Assembly: GCA_963821935.1 (NCBI GenBank)
Contig: CAWGFM010000003.1
Span: forward strand, 1 to 64,000
Direction of reading: 5' to 3'
DNA length: 64,000 bases
From: JAOUEA01 sp963821935
GTDB taxonomy: Bacteria; Actinomycetota; UBA4738; HRBIN12
Shown: in pieces, positions 34,054 to 43,319 of the stretch
Position numbering within the stretch: position 1 is the stretch's first letter
Layout: every line of letters starts with the position of its first letter
The notes under the pieces: model-generated
Databases searched by the model: none
Told to the model about the DNA's origin: nothing
The model's input: the letters and a program-made list of their open reading frames with translations, nothing else
Position numbers and translations under genes: made by a program

Positions 34054-35859
34054 TCAGAAGCTGCTTCGCGTAACCTGTCGGAGACGTCGCAGCTCGCCGT
34101 CGACCTGGACCAGCTCGGCGAACAGCTCGTCGTAGCCGGGGTCGGTGGTGGGGTTGAGCTTCTGCAGCCGAAGACGCATGGCGTCGCTGTTGGCCTTGAG
34201 CACGGCCTCATGCAGCCGGGACCAGACCGACTCCGCGTAGTCGGCGTGGCCGGACTCGCCACCTCCTTCGAGCGGCTCCACGGCCAGCGAGGAGACGAAG
34301 GAGGCGAGCTTCTCGTCGTCGCCACCGGCGAGCAGGGCCACGTCGCCGTGCGCCGCCTCGAGCGCGGCCATGGCCTTGCGCGCCGACGCCGCACGGAAGT
34401 GCTCCTCGGTCAGTCGAGGGGAGAAGGCCACGAACAGATCGTGGTCGCGCACCAGCAGCTTCAACATCTCTCGCTCCAGCTTGTCGCGCGCCGACAGGCG
34501 CTTGGGCGACTCGACCTGGACCTGGGCGGGGAGGCCGCGGCCCCGGCTCTCCAGCGCCTGGCGCACGGACGCCTCGGTGACGCCGGTGAGGTCGGCCACC
34601 AGATGCGCGTACTCGCTGCGGCGCACCGGGTCGGTGAGCCGGTCCAGGATGGGGAGCGCGTCGGAGACCGCCTGGGATTGGCCTTCCACCGAGGACAGAT
34701 CGTGGCGCTCGATCGTGCGACGCACCATGTACTCGACCAGCGGGCGTGCGGTCGTGGCGGCCTCGCGAACGCCGTCGGCGCCGTGCTTGGCCACGAAGTC
34801 GGCCGGATCCAGACCCTGGGGGATGATCATCACCAGGGCCTGCACGCTGGGGAACTCCTGCTGGAAGGCGAACGCCCGCTCGGCCGCGCGCGCGCCCGCT
34901 TCGTCGGAGTCGAACGCAAGGATCGCACGTTGGGTGAACCGGGCGAGCTGTCGGAAGTGCCCCTCCCCCAGCGCCGTGCCGCAGGTGGCCACGGCGCCCT
35001 CGATGCCCGCTTGCACCAGGCCGATGACGTCGGTATAGCCCTCGACCACGAACACCTCGCCCGTCTTGGCCACCGACTGCCGCGCCCGGTGCAGGTTGTA
35101 GAGGACCTCGTGCTTCTTGTAGATCGGCGTCTCGGCGGTGTTGAGGTACTTCGCCTGCTCGCCGGCGCGGGGGTCCGTGGGCAGGATGCGCGCGCCGAAG
35201 CCGATGCCGCGCCCTTGCAGATCGTGGATCGGGAAGGTGATGCGACCGCGGAACCGATCGCGCACCTGCCCGTCGTCACCGCGCGTGGCCAGCCCTGCCT
35301 CCAGCAGGATCTCGGGGCTCAGGTCGCGTGAGCCGCTGAGGCGGCGCAGCAGGAAGTCCCGATAGCCGGGCGCGAAACCCACGCCGAACGCTGCGATCGA
35401 CTCGGGGGAGATGCCTCGCGCCTGCACGTACTCCCGAGCCTCCGTCGCCTCCTTGCCGTCGGCCAGCAACTGGGTGAACAGCTCGGCCGCCTGCTCGTTC
35501 GCTCGGTACAACGCGGCCTTGCGCGCCGCGGCCCGCCGGGCCTCGGGCGAATCGCCTTCGTACCGCAGGGAAACACCGGCCTGCTGGGCCAGCCGTTCGA
35601 CCGCCTCGACGTAGCTGAGGTGCTCCAGCTCGCGGATGAACCGGATGGGATCGCCGCCCGCCCCGCAGCCGTGGCAGTAGTAGAGCTGCTTGGACGGCGA
35701 GATGCCGAAGGACGGCGTCTTCTCCTGGTGGAACGGACACAAGCCCACGAAGCGGTCGGCGCCCGCCTTCTTGAGCGTGAGGTACTGCGAGGCGAGCTTG
35801 ACCAGGTCGGTGCGGTCCTTCACCGTCTGGATGTCGTCGTCCCTGATACGTCCGGCCAC
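34054..35859 (-). CDS. dnaG: DNA primase
   Basis: The 601-residue protein has the CHC2 zinc finger (LCPFHQEKTPSF to YYCHGCGAGGD, about 41-66), the RNA-polymerase core with a TOPRIM domain (FVVEGYTDVIGL, LAFDSDEAGARA) and a helical helicase-binding C-terminus. It makes RNA primers at the fork. GTG 35859 lies 19 bases after the dgt stop, so the two are in one transcript. Confidence 0.96.
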   Translation of the reverse strand: MAGRIRDDDIQTVKDRTDLVKLASQYLTLKKAGADRFVGLCPFHQEKTPSFGISPSKQLYYCHGCGAGGDPIRFIRELEHLSYVEAVERLAQQAGVSLRYEGDSPEARRAAARKAALYRANEQAAELFTQLLADGKEATEAREYVQARGISPESIAAFGVGFAPGYRDFLLRRLSGSRDLSPEILLEAGLATRGDDGQVRDRFRGRITFPIHDLQGRGIGFGARILPTDPRAGEQAKYLNTAETPIYKKHEVLYNLHRARQSVAKTGEVFVVEGYTDVIGLVQAGIEGAVATCGTALGEGHFRQLARFTQRAILAFDSDEAGARAAERAFAFQQEFPSVQALVMIIPQGLDPADFVAKHGADGVREAATTARPLVEYMVRRTIERHDLSSVEGQSQAVSDALPILDRLTDPVRRSEYAHLVADLTGVTEASVRQALESRGRGLPAQVQVESPKRLSARDKLEREMLKLLVRDHDLFVAFSPRLTEEHFRAASARKAMAALEAAHGDVALLAGGDDEKLASFVSSLAVEPLEGGGESGHADYAESVWSRLHEAVLKANSDAMRLRLQKLNPTTDPGYDELFAELVQVDGELRRLRQVTRSSF

Positions 35860-35878
35860 GGGCTCCCAGCTTCCTGGC

Positions 35879-36937
35879 TCAGGTCTCCAGATCGGTGTCG
35901 GAGGGCCAACCGCCGCCCGGATCTTCGAGCCACCCCCGGGGAAGGAAGAGACGTTCGTACGTGCGGAGCGCGAACCGGTCGGTCATGCCCGAGATGTAGT
36001 CGGCCACGCGGACCGGGAGATCGCCCGGCGTCCGATGGTACTCCGCCGGCAGTTGGTCGGGATGCTCGAGGAAGTAGCGGAACAGCTCACGGATGAGGGC
36101 CACGGCCTTCTCCTGTTCGAGCTGAGCGCCTTCACGCAGGTAGACCTCGGCGAACATGAAGTCGCGCAGCCGATCCATGGCGTCGAACACCGGCGGAGAC
36201 AGTCCGACGCGCTCGGACCCCTCGCTGTGGCCGATGAGGTCGCTCACCAGCGTGTCGATGCGATCCGAGTGGGTGCCGCCCAAGACCTCGACCGACCGCG
36301 CCGGCAGCTCACCCAGATCGAGCACGCCCGCCCGCACGGCGTCGTCGATGTCGTGGTTGATGTAGGCGATGCGATCGGCGAACCGCACCACCTGCGCCTC
36401 GAGCGTGGAGGGCTCGGGCATGGACCACGGATGGTGCACGATGCCGTCGCGCACCTCCCAGGTGAGGTTGAGGCCTTGACCGTCGCTCTCCAGGTGCTCG
36501 ACCAGACGCAGGCTCTGCTCGTTGTGGCGGAAGGGCTGCGCGAGGAACGGGGTGAGCGCCTGCTCGCCCAGATGACCGAACGGGGTGTGGCCCAGGTCGT
36601 GCCCCAGGGCGATGGCCTCGGTGAGATCTTCGTTGAGGCGCAGCGCCCGGGCGCAGGTGCGCGCGATCTGCGAGACGTCGAGCGTATGGGTGAGGCGCAC
36701 GCGGTAGTGGTCGCCCGTTGGCGCCATGAAGACCTGGGTCTTGTGCTTGAGCCGACGGAAGGCCTTGGAATGCACGATACGGTCGCGGTCGCGCTGGAAC
36801 ACCGTGCGGATCTCGTCAGGCCCCTCCGGATGCTCTCGACCTTTGGAGGCATCGGCGAAGACCGCGCGATCGCTCAGGATCTGATGTTCGACCTGTTCGC
36901 TGCGCTCTCTGGGGCTGAGACGGGGGCCGGCGTTCAC
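35879..36937 (-). CDS. dgt: dGTPase-like dNTP triphosphohydrolase
   Basis: The 352-residue protein is an HD-domain triphosphohydrolase releasing triphosphate from dNTPs. Visible are RDRIVHSKAFRRLKHKTQVF, RVRLTHTLDVSQIA (first His), ALGHDLGHTPFGHLGE (HD pair) and FRHNEQSLR. It follows the family's usual place before dnaG. GTG 36937 is preceded by TACCAT at 6 bases, so it is probably leaderless and heads the dgt-dnaG-rpoD unit. Confidence 0.94.
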   Translation of the reverse strand: MNAGPRLSPRERSEQVEHQILSDRAVFADASKGREHPEGPDEIRTVFQRDRDRIVHSKAFRRLKHKTQVFMAPTGDHYRVRLTHTLDVSQIARTCARALRLNEDLTEAIALGHDLGHTPFGHLGEQALTPFLAQPFRHNEQSLRLVEHLESDGQGLNLTWEVRDGIVHHPWSMPEPSTLEAQVVRFADRIAYINHDIDDAVRAGVLDLGELPARSVEVLGGTHSDRIDTLVSDLIGHSEGSERVGLSPPVFDAMDRLRDFMFAEVYLREGAQLEQEKAVALIRELFRYFLEHPDQLPAEYHRTPGDLPVRVADYISGMTDRFALRTYERLFLPRGWLEDPGGGWPSDTDLET

Positions 36938-36943
36938 GGCCCC

Positions 36944-36949
36944 ATGGTA
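36944..36949 (-). promoter_or_regulatory. -10 hexamer TACCAT before dgt
   Basis: On the minus strand TACCAT ends 6 bases before GTG 36937. Confidence 0.45.
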
Positions 36950-36979
36950 GCGCCGACCACCGACGCTCCCGAGGCGACC

Positions 36980-37588
36980 TCACCCGCCCAGGACGCGATA
37001 CGCCAGGTACGCGAACGTCTCGCGGACGTAGCCCGGCACGCGGGTCTCCTCGGTCTTGGCCGCCGATGTCCACGTGGCCGACGCGTAGCCCGCGATGCCC
37101 AGGTCGCTCGCCATGGCCTCGATCCGGGCGTTGTGCCAGGGATCGGAGACCAAGAACGCCGAGTCCATCTGCTGGCGTCGCATCTCGTTGGCTGCCGCCC
37201 GCAGGCTCTCGTAGGACGTGCCTCCGACCGGAACGGCCATGATCGCGGACTCGGGCACACCCTGGGTGACCAGATACGCCCGGCCGGCCTCGGCCTCGGT
37301 GGTTCGGTCCCCCGGCTGATTGGCGCCGAGGACCATGACCCGGTCGGCTCGACCCTGGTCATAGAGGAGGACGGCATGGTCCAGGCGCCCCCGGAACACC
37401 GGCGATGGCGTGCCGTCGTACTGGGCCGCGCCGAGCACCAGGATGGCATCGGCGCGTTCGATGTCGGCGGCCCCGTCGTGATGGGCCGAGCGCCAGACCG
37501 TCACGGCGCTGACCGCGAAGATGACGACCCCCGCCGTGAGGAGGAGCCCGGCGATGCTGAGGACGGGATGCCTGCGGATGAAACGCAC
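36980..37588 (-). CDS. YdcF/SanA-like DUF218 membrane protein
   Basis: The 202-residue protein has one N-terminal membrane helix (9-31) and an extracytoplasmic DUF218 domain: ADAILVLGAAQYDGTPSPVF, RADRVMVLGANQPGDRTTEA and FLVSDPWHNARIEAMA. The family is linked to envelope integrity and lipid carriers. The conserved acidic and histidine residues are present. It lies 42 bases before dgt on the same strand. Confidence 0.88.
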   Translation of the reverse strand: MRFIRRHPVLSIAGLLLTAGVVIFAVSAVTVWRSAHHDGAADIERADAILVLGAAQYDGTPSPVFRGRLDHAVLLYDQGRADRVMVLGANQPGDRTTEAEAGRAYLVTQGVPESAIMAVPVGGTSYESLRAAANEMRRQQMDSAFLVSDPWHNARIEAMASDLGIAGYASATWTSAAKTEETRVPGYVRETFAYLAYRVLGG

Positions 37589-37609
37589 TGAGCAAGCGTA
37601 ACGCCCCCC

Positions 37610-38653
37610 TCATCGAGCGAGCGGCCCCCACGCCGCACAGCAATCGAGTTGGGCTCCGGACGTGAGGGCACGGGCGTTCCCGCCTATGCTGGCCACCACC
37701 CAGACGTCACCCACGAAGCAGTCGCTGCGCGGTTCGTCGCAACGAGCCCGGGTGAACACCACCCACCGGCCGTCCGGGCTGAACGCCGGGGCCAGGTCGG
37801 TGCATCCCTGCTCAGGACATGTGCTCAGCAGCAGAAGGTCCGTCCCGTCGCGAGCGACCATGTAGATGCCCGCCGCTTCGGGCCCGTCGGCCGCTTCGAC
37901 CGCGAAGGTGTCGCCGTCGGGCGACCACGCCACCGCCTCCCCGATCTCCAGCTGCGGAAGCACGACCTGCTCCTGAGTCTGCCCGGAGTCGGCGTCGAGG
38001 ATCACGATGCCGGAGTCAGCACCTCGCGTCACGATGATCGCGATGGACTCCCCGTCTGGCGACCACGCGGGTGCCCCGCGCAGGGAGATACCCGTGACGA
38101 TCGGACGCACCTGGCCACCTCGGGGTGAGACCTGGAAGAGACCTTCGACGCCTTCGCGCTCGCCGGCGAACGCGATGGCGGTGCCCGAGGGCGACCACGC
38201 CGGTGACCCCGAGCCCGAGCACGCCGACGGATCGCATGGAGCAACGAGCACGTCACCGGACGGCCGCCACACCCTGATCCCGTGAGCGCCTGCGTAGGCG
38301 AACGCACGGCCATCGGGCGACCATGACGGTGAGGACCGGTGCGCGGCGCCTTCGGCCAGGACCAGGCCCACGGACCCATCGTCGGACAACTCGAGGATCT
38401 GTGCCGCGAGCGGGACACCGTCGGCTGACGGCATGACCACTCGGGAGAACACCAGGCCTCCATTGTTGGCCGCGGGTGCCGAGACCGTCGTCGGTGGGGA
38501 TGCGGTCGTGGCGCGATCTGCCCCGGTGCCGGGTTGGTCGCCGGAGCCGCGTGAGCACGCCATGAACAGCAGCGCCACCGTCACCATCGCCAGACGGGCG
38601 CGATGGCGAGCGAGCGTGGACGGGTAGTGCCGTGACTCGATCACCGATGCCAT
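37610..38653 (-). CDS. TolB-like beta-propeller lipoprotein
   Basis: The 347-residue protein has a lipobox-like LLFMAC (Cys about residue 32) and five or six WD40/PD40 repeats with the SPDG signature (SPSWSPDGRAFAYAG, PAWSPSGTAIAFAGE, PAWSPDGESIAIIV, VAWSPDGDTFAVEA, PAFSPDGRWVVFTR). It is probably an anchored surface binding protein. A GAGGAGG site precedes ATG 38653. Confidence 0.85.
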   Translation of the reverse strand: MASVIESRHYPSTLARHRARLAMVTVALLFMACSRGSGDQPGTGADRATTASPPTTVSAPAANNGGLVFSRVVMPSADGVPLAAQILELSDDGSVGLVLAEGAAHRSSPSWSPDGRAFAYAGAHGIRVWRPSGDVLVAPCDPSACSGSGSPAWSPSGTAIAFAGEREGVEGLFQVSPRGGQVRPIVTGISLRGAPAWSPDGESIAIIVTRGADSGIVILDADSGQTQEQVVLPQLEIGEAVAWSPDGDTFAVEAADGPEAAGIYMVARDGTDLLLLSTCPEQGCTDLAPAFSPDGRWVVFTRARCDEPRSDCFVGDVWVVASIGGNARALTSGAQLDCCAAWGPLAR

Positions 38654-38664
38654 GCAGAGCCTCC

Positions 38665-39399
38665 TCAACACAATGGTGAGCGCAGGATCGCGGCTGACGC
38701 CGGTTGGTCGGCGAACCCGTGCGCCATGACGAAGTTGCACCATTCCGCCGTGGTGACCTCGTTGGAGAAGGGGTCACAGCCGTTATAGCCCCACGCGCGG
38801 TTGATGTCGTTCCAGGCGTCCTGGGTGCGAGGACCCCAGCCGCCGTCGACCGTGAGCCCTGCTCCGTTGAAGTTGTTGCACACCGCCTGGATGAACCCGG
38901 TGTCCGAGGTGCTGTCCTTGCTGAACACCGGCTTCGCATGGAGGTCGACGTGGATGTGGTTGGTATGGGCTGCGTTGTACCAGCCATCGAGCGTGTACTT
39001 GAAGTAGCGACGGCACGACGCGTCGACCGCCAGGTAACGGCGGCGCACCGTGCGGTCGCCGGCCGCGTGGTCACCCCCGAACATGTCGGTGGCCACCCCG
39101 TTCCACTGGATCCGGTTGATGTCGAGCGCCTTCCCCTGCCCGTGACAGCCCGGCTTGCACACGAACGCTCCGACGTGCCCGATGTAGGTGATCTGGTTGA
39201 GCCCGGCACCCCCGTGCACGACGGAATACTGCTTCAGGGTGGCGAGCCAATCGACCAGTTCCGCGTACAGCTTCTTCTCACACTTGATCTCCTTGCGGAC
39301 GTAGTTGCCGGGGCTGCCGTACCGGATGGGCGTGGGGCCGATGGCGTCGAACGTCCTCGGGTCGCTCATGCCGCAGGTGGTGCTCCCGCTGCAGCTCAT
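38665..39399 (-). CDS. extensin-like / D,D-peptidase-fold protein
   Basis: The 244-residue protein has the extensin-family C-terminal domain pattern: CEKKLYAELVDWLATLKQYS, GHVGAFVCKPGCHGQGKALD, HTNHIHVDLHAKPVF, whose H/D residues resemble the metal site of LAS-type peptidases. The C-terminal part (LTVDGGWGPRTQDAWNDINR) looks like a peptidoglycan-binding module. It has no own signal peptide. Its ATG overlaps the previous TGA, so it is co-translated with the TAT protein. Confidence 0.7.
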   Translation of the reverse strand: MSCSGSTTCGMSDPRTFDAIGPTPIRYGSPGNYVRKEIKCEKKLYAELVDWLATLKQYSVVHGGAGLNQITYIGHVGAFVCKPGCHGQGKALDINRIQWNGVATDMFGGDHAAGDRTVRRRYLAVDASCRRYFKYTLDGWYNAAHTNHIHVDLHAKPVFSKDSTSDTGFIQAVCNNFNGAGLTVDGGWGPRTQDAWNDINRAWGYNGCDPFSNEVTTAEWCNFVMAHGFADQPASAAILRSPLC

Positions 39400-40382
39400 G
39401 AGGCCTTCACCTCCTTCACGAAGCCGACATGCCCCCGGCTGCCCGCGACCAGCACCTCGGCGCCCGAGCGACGCAGGCTCCGCACCGTCACCGTAGGCCC
39501 GACCCCCGTCGGGGGATCGACCTCGAGCCAGGACCGGCCCTGTTGCTGCCAGAACCGCGCATGGTCTCTGGCGTCGATGCCGGCCAGCAAGATGGAACCC
39601 TGGAACGTCGTCGCGGCGACCGGTGCGACGGGCACCCCCGCGTTGGGAGCCCCGATCGAGCGCCACGGCCCCTCGGCGGTTGCCGCGACGTACAAGGCAA
39701 TGCCATGGACGTCGGTGAGGCCCACGACGAGCCGATCGCCGGCGTTCGCGAGCAGGGTGACCGACCCGTGGCGTACGGGCCTGACCCCGGGAAGCGTTGC
39801 GGGTCCCCATCCACCGCCCGGAACGGATCGATAGGCGATCGTCTCGATGGGCTCCTCGACGTCGGGCTCGGCGAACCGAGCGCCGACCGCGAGGCCATGG
39901 CCGGCGACGAACGCCACCCCCGTGCACACACCCGCCGCGGCGCCGACCCCCGGCTCGGATACCCACGAACTGACGTCGCTCGAGGTGAACAGCGCTGGGT
40001 GGGTGCCGTGTTCGGGCCCGGAACACCCGGATGCGACCGCTCGGCCGTCGTGCACCGCCAGCCCGGTCAGCGCGGTGCCATGTGGGAAGGACTGCGGCCC
40101 GGCGGTCTGGACCCAGGGTTGCTGGGGACCCGACCGACGCCAGGCCCGCGCGTCGCCGCGCACACCACCGACCGCGATGACGTCGTCACCCCACACAGCG
40201 ACCGCCGCGATGGGCTGCTCAGGCATGTCAGCGGCCGGATCGCCGACGACCTGTGCGAGCACCGATCGAGCACCGGGCGCATGGACGCCCGCGCCGAGCG
40301 CGGCCAGCGCCACCGCACCCAGGGAGGACCGGCGAAGGAACTCTCGCCTGGGGAGGGAACCACCTTCCCGCTGCTGATCCAT
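39396..40382 (-). CDS. TAT-exported beta-propeller protein
   Basis: The 328-residue protein has a twin-arginine signal (PRREFLRRSSLGAVALAALG) and a mature domain of repeated beta-blades with WGDDVIAVGG, RAWRRSGPQQPWVQ and WGPATLPGVRP motifs, without recognisable catalytic residues. AGGAGG precedes ATG 40382. It is followed in ATGA overlap by the extensin-like gene. Confidence 0.8.
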   Translation of the reverse strand: MDQQREGGSLPRREFLRRSSLGAVALAALGAGVHAPGARSVLAQVVGDPAADMPEQPIAAVAVWGDDVIAVGGVRGDARAWRRSGPQQPWVQTAGPQSFPHGTALTGLAVHDGRAVASGCSGPEHGTHPALFTSSDVSSWVSEPGVGAAAGVCTGVAFVAGHGLAVGARFAEPDVEEPIETIAYRSVPGGGWGPATLPGVRPVRHGSVTLLANAGDRLVVGLTDVHGIALYVAATAEGPWRSIGAPNAGVPVAPVAATTFQGSILLAGIDARDHARFWQQQGRSWLEVDPPTGVGPTVTVRSLRRSGAEVLVAGSRGHVGFVKEVKAS

Positions 40383-40495
40383 GACCACCTCCTGCTGGGG
40401 GAGGTGGGAGGACCGCAGACGCTACAGCCGCGGTCGCACGGCAACCGTGACCCGGGTCACTGAAGGGAGGAACTCCTCGGACGCGGACCGGTGAG

Positions 40496-43186
40496 TTACC
40501 TGCTGGCGATCTCGGCCTCGCCCACCGCGGCCTGGCCGGCAGCGAGCCGAGCCGTTTCGACACGGAACGGTGAGCAGCTCACGTAGTCGAGGCCCAGCTC
40601 GTGGCAGAACTCGACGCTGGCCGGGTCACCGCCGTGCTCACCGCAGATGCCCAAGTGGATGTCGGGCTTGGCGTCCCGGCCTTGGTCCACCGCCGTGCGC
40701 ATCAGCGCGCCGACGCCGGGCCGGTCGATCGTTACGAAGGGGTTGGCGGGCACCAGCTTGCGCTCCTCGTACATGCTCACGAACTTGCCGATGTCGTCGC
40801 GGCTGAACCCGAACGCGGTCTGCGTAAGGTCGTTGGTGCCGAACGAGAAGAAGTCGGCGGTCTCGGCGATCTCGCCGGCGGTGACGGCGGCACGCGGCAG
40901 CTCGATCATCGTGCCCCATTCCAGGTGGCTCAGCTCGACGTCCTCGCGATCGAGGATCTCTCGAGCGACCGGCTCCAGCTCGGCGCGCATCTGCTGCAGC
41001 TCGGGCGCGGTGGCAACCAGTGGGATCATGATCTCGACCTTGGGATCGCCGCCGTCGCGCCGGACCTGCACCGCCGCCTCGACGATCGCGCGGACCTGCA
41101 TCGCGTACAGGCCGGGTTTCACGATGCCGAGGCGCACGCCCCGCAGCCCCAGCATGGGGTTCATCTCGTGGAGCTCGTTGACCTTCTGCAGGACGACTTC
41201 TCGTTCACTGACGTCCTCGCCCTTGGCCCTGCCGAGTGCAACCTCGACGGCCAGCTCCACCTGGTCGGGCAGGAACTCGTGCAAGGGCGGATCGAGGAGC
41301 CGTACCGTGACCGGCAGCCCGCTCATCGCGTTGAAGATGCCCACGAAGTCATCGCGCTGCAGCGGCAGGAGTATGTCGTAGGCCTCCTGCTCCTGTCCGA
41401 CGGTGTCGGCGAAGATCATCGTGCGGACGGCGAGCACGCGCTCTTCGCCCAGGAACATGTGCTCCGTGCGACACAGCCCGATGCCTTCAGCGCCGCGAGA
41501 GCGTGCGTTCGTGGATTGATCGGGGGTGTCGGCGTTGGCTCGCACCTTCAACCGACGCCGCGCGTCGGCGATCGTCATGAGCCGGTCGAAGGAGCGCCAG
41601 AGCGGCTGCTGTCGGGCCGCGACATCGCCCTGGCGACCCTTCTCCAGGAGCGATCCCTGCATCGGCAGCTCGCCCACGAACACGTTGCCGGTGAACCCGT
41701 CGATCGTGATCGTCTCGCCTTCGCGCACGATGGTCCCGTTCGCGTGGAACAGCCCCTCGGCGACGCGGAGCTTGATGGTGTCGGCGCCGCACACGGCGGG
41801 GATGCCTTCACCACGTGCCACGACCGCCGCGTGGCTGTTGGTGCCGCCAGCGCTGGTCAGGATGCCCTGCGCCGCGATCATGCCGTGGTAGTCGTCGGGC
41901 GTGGTCTCGCGCCGGACAAGGATGACCTGCTCCCCCGCCTGGCCACGCGTCTGCGCCTCGTCGGCGGTGAACACGACGGCTCCCGTCGCCGCTCCCGGCG
42001 AGGCGTTGAGGCCGGTCGCGATCGGGTCGGCGCCGGTCGCGTCGACCCGGCGCTTGAAGAGCTCTTCCAATCGGTTGGCATCCACGCGCAGCAGCGCCTC
42101 GTCCTCGTCGATCAAGCCTTCTTCGAGCATCTCGTAGGCCATGACCCATTCGCCGAACGCGGTGCGCTTGCCGACCCGCGTCTGCAGGATCCACAGGCGG
42201 CCCTGCTCGATCGTGAACTCGATGTCGCACATGTCGCGGTAGTGCTGCTCGAGCGTGTGCATCACATCCCGCAGCCCTCGGTAGCTGTCCGCGTCGACGC
42301 GCTCCAGGTCGGCGAGCGGCAGGGTGTTGCGGATGCCGGCCACCACGTCCTCGCCTTGGGCATTGACCAAGTAGTCGCCGTAGGGGATCTGCTCGCCCGT
42401 GGACGGGTCGCGGGTGAACGCCACGCCGGTGCCGGAGTCGTTCCCCCGGTTGCCGAACACCATCGACTGCACGTTCACGGCGGTGCCCAGGTCGTCGCTG
42501 ATCTTGTTCTGACGCCGGTAGTCGATGGCGCGCTTGCCGTTCCAGCTGGAGAACACAGCGTCGATCGCCAACCGCATCTGCTCGCGAGGATCGGTCGGGA
42601 ACTCGCTGCCCGTGTGCTCGTGGTAGATCGACAGGAACTCGGTCGCCAGCGCCGCGAGGTCGTCCGCGTCCAGGTCGGTGTCGGCGGCGTTCGGGCCCTT
42701 CGCCTCCTTGGCGGCGTCCAGGGCGTCCTCGAACGCCCCGGCCGGCACGTCCATGACGATCTTGCCGAACATCTGGATGAACCGCCGATAGGCGTCTCGT
42801 GCGAACCGCTCGTCGCCCCCGGACCGCTCGGCCAGGCCTTTGAGGGACCCCTCGTTGAGCCCCAGGTTGAGGACGGTGTCCATCATGCCCGGCATCGAGA
42901 ACTTGGCGCCCGACCGGACGCTGACGAGCAATGGATCGGACGCGTCGCCCAGCTTCTTGCCCATGGAGTCCTCGAGCGATCGGACGTGCGTCTCCAGCTC
43001 GTCCATGAAGCCGTCGGGGTGACCGCCCTCGGCCAGGTAGGTCAGGCACGCCTCGGTGGTGATGGTGAACCCGTGCGGAACCGGCAGCCCCATGGTCGTC
43101 ATCTCGGCAAGGTTGGCCCCCTTGCCGCCGAGCAGATCCTTCATGTCCTTGTTGCCTTCGGAGAAGTCGTAGACGTACTTGGTCAC
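40496..43186 (-). CDS. ppdK: pyruvate, phosphate dikinase
   Basis: The 896-residue enzyme interconverts pyruvate + ATP + Pi and PEP + AMP + PPi. The N-terminal ATP-grasp domain (DLLGGKGANLAEMTTMGLPV, FSMPGMMDTVLNLGLN), the swivelling domain with the phospho-histidine in GGTNSHAAVVARGEGIPAVC and the TIM-barrel PEP site ending GICGEHGGDPASVEF (catalytic Cys) are all complete. It can run gluconeogenesis or PPi-linked glycolysis. GTG 43186 has GGAGG 6 bases upstream. Confidence 0.97.
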   Translation of the reverse strand: MTKYVYDFSEGNKDMKDLLGGKGANLAEMTTMGLPVPHGFTITTEACLTYLAEGGHPDGFMDELETHVRSLEDSMGKKLGDASDPLLVSVRSGAKFSMPGMMDTVLNLGLNEGSLKGLAERSGGDERFARDAYRRFIQMFGKIVMDVPAGAFEDALDAAKEAKGPNAADTDLDADDLAALATEFLSIYHEHTGSEFPTDPREQMRLAIDAVFSSWNGKRAIDYRRQNKISDDLGTAVNVQSMVFGNRGNDSGTGVAFTRDPSTGEQIPYGDYLVNAQGEDVVAGIRNTLPLADLERVDADSYRGLRDVMHTLEQHYRDMCDIEFTIEQGRLWILQTRVGKRTAFGEWVMAYEMLEEGLIDEDEALLRVDANRLEELFKRRVDATGADPIATGLNASPGAATGAVVFTADEAQTRGQAGEQVILVRRETTPDDYHGMIAAQGILTSAGGTNSHAAVVARGEGIPAVCGADTIKLRVAEGLFHANGTIVREGETITIDGFTGNVFVGELPMQGSLLEKGRQGDVAARQQPLWRSFDRLMTIADARRRLKVRANADTPDQSTNARSRGAEGIGLCRTEHMFLGEERVLAVRTMIFADTVGQEQEAYDILLPLQRDDFVGIFNAMSGLPVTVRLLDPPLHEFLPDQVELAVEVALGRAKGEDVSEREVVLQKVNELHEMNPMLGLRGVRLGIVKPGLYAMQVRAIVEAAVQVRRDGGDPKVEIMIPLVATAPELQQMRAELEPVAREILDREDVELSHLEWGTMIELPRAAVTAGEIAETADFFSFGTNDLTQTAFGFSRDDIGKFVSMYEERKLVPANPFVTIDRPGVGALMRTAVDQGRDAKPDIHLGICGEHGGDPASVEFCHELGLDYVSCSPFRVETARLAAGQAAVGEAEIASR

Positions 43187-43319
43187 TGCATGCCTCCGGC
43201 GGGGTCGTTCGAGCGGAGCCGCCAGTCTACGGCGAGCCCGCGATGGGACGCGTGAGGTGGGCCACCCTGCAACTCGAGTGGTCGAAGCATGATCTAGGCG
43301 GCCGGGGGCAAGCCCCGGC

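Noticed and set aside
32622..34073. 483-residue plus-strand frame
   Set aside because: Antisense to rpoD; high GC leaves antisense frames open.
35690..37591. Long plus-strand frame of 633 residues
   Set aside because: Antisense to dnaG, dgt and the YdcF-like gene, all of which are clearly coding on the minus strand.
40601..43255. An 884-residue plus-strand open frame
   Set aside because: It is the antisense of ppdK; composition is His/Arg/Val-biased and no domain is visible.
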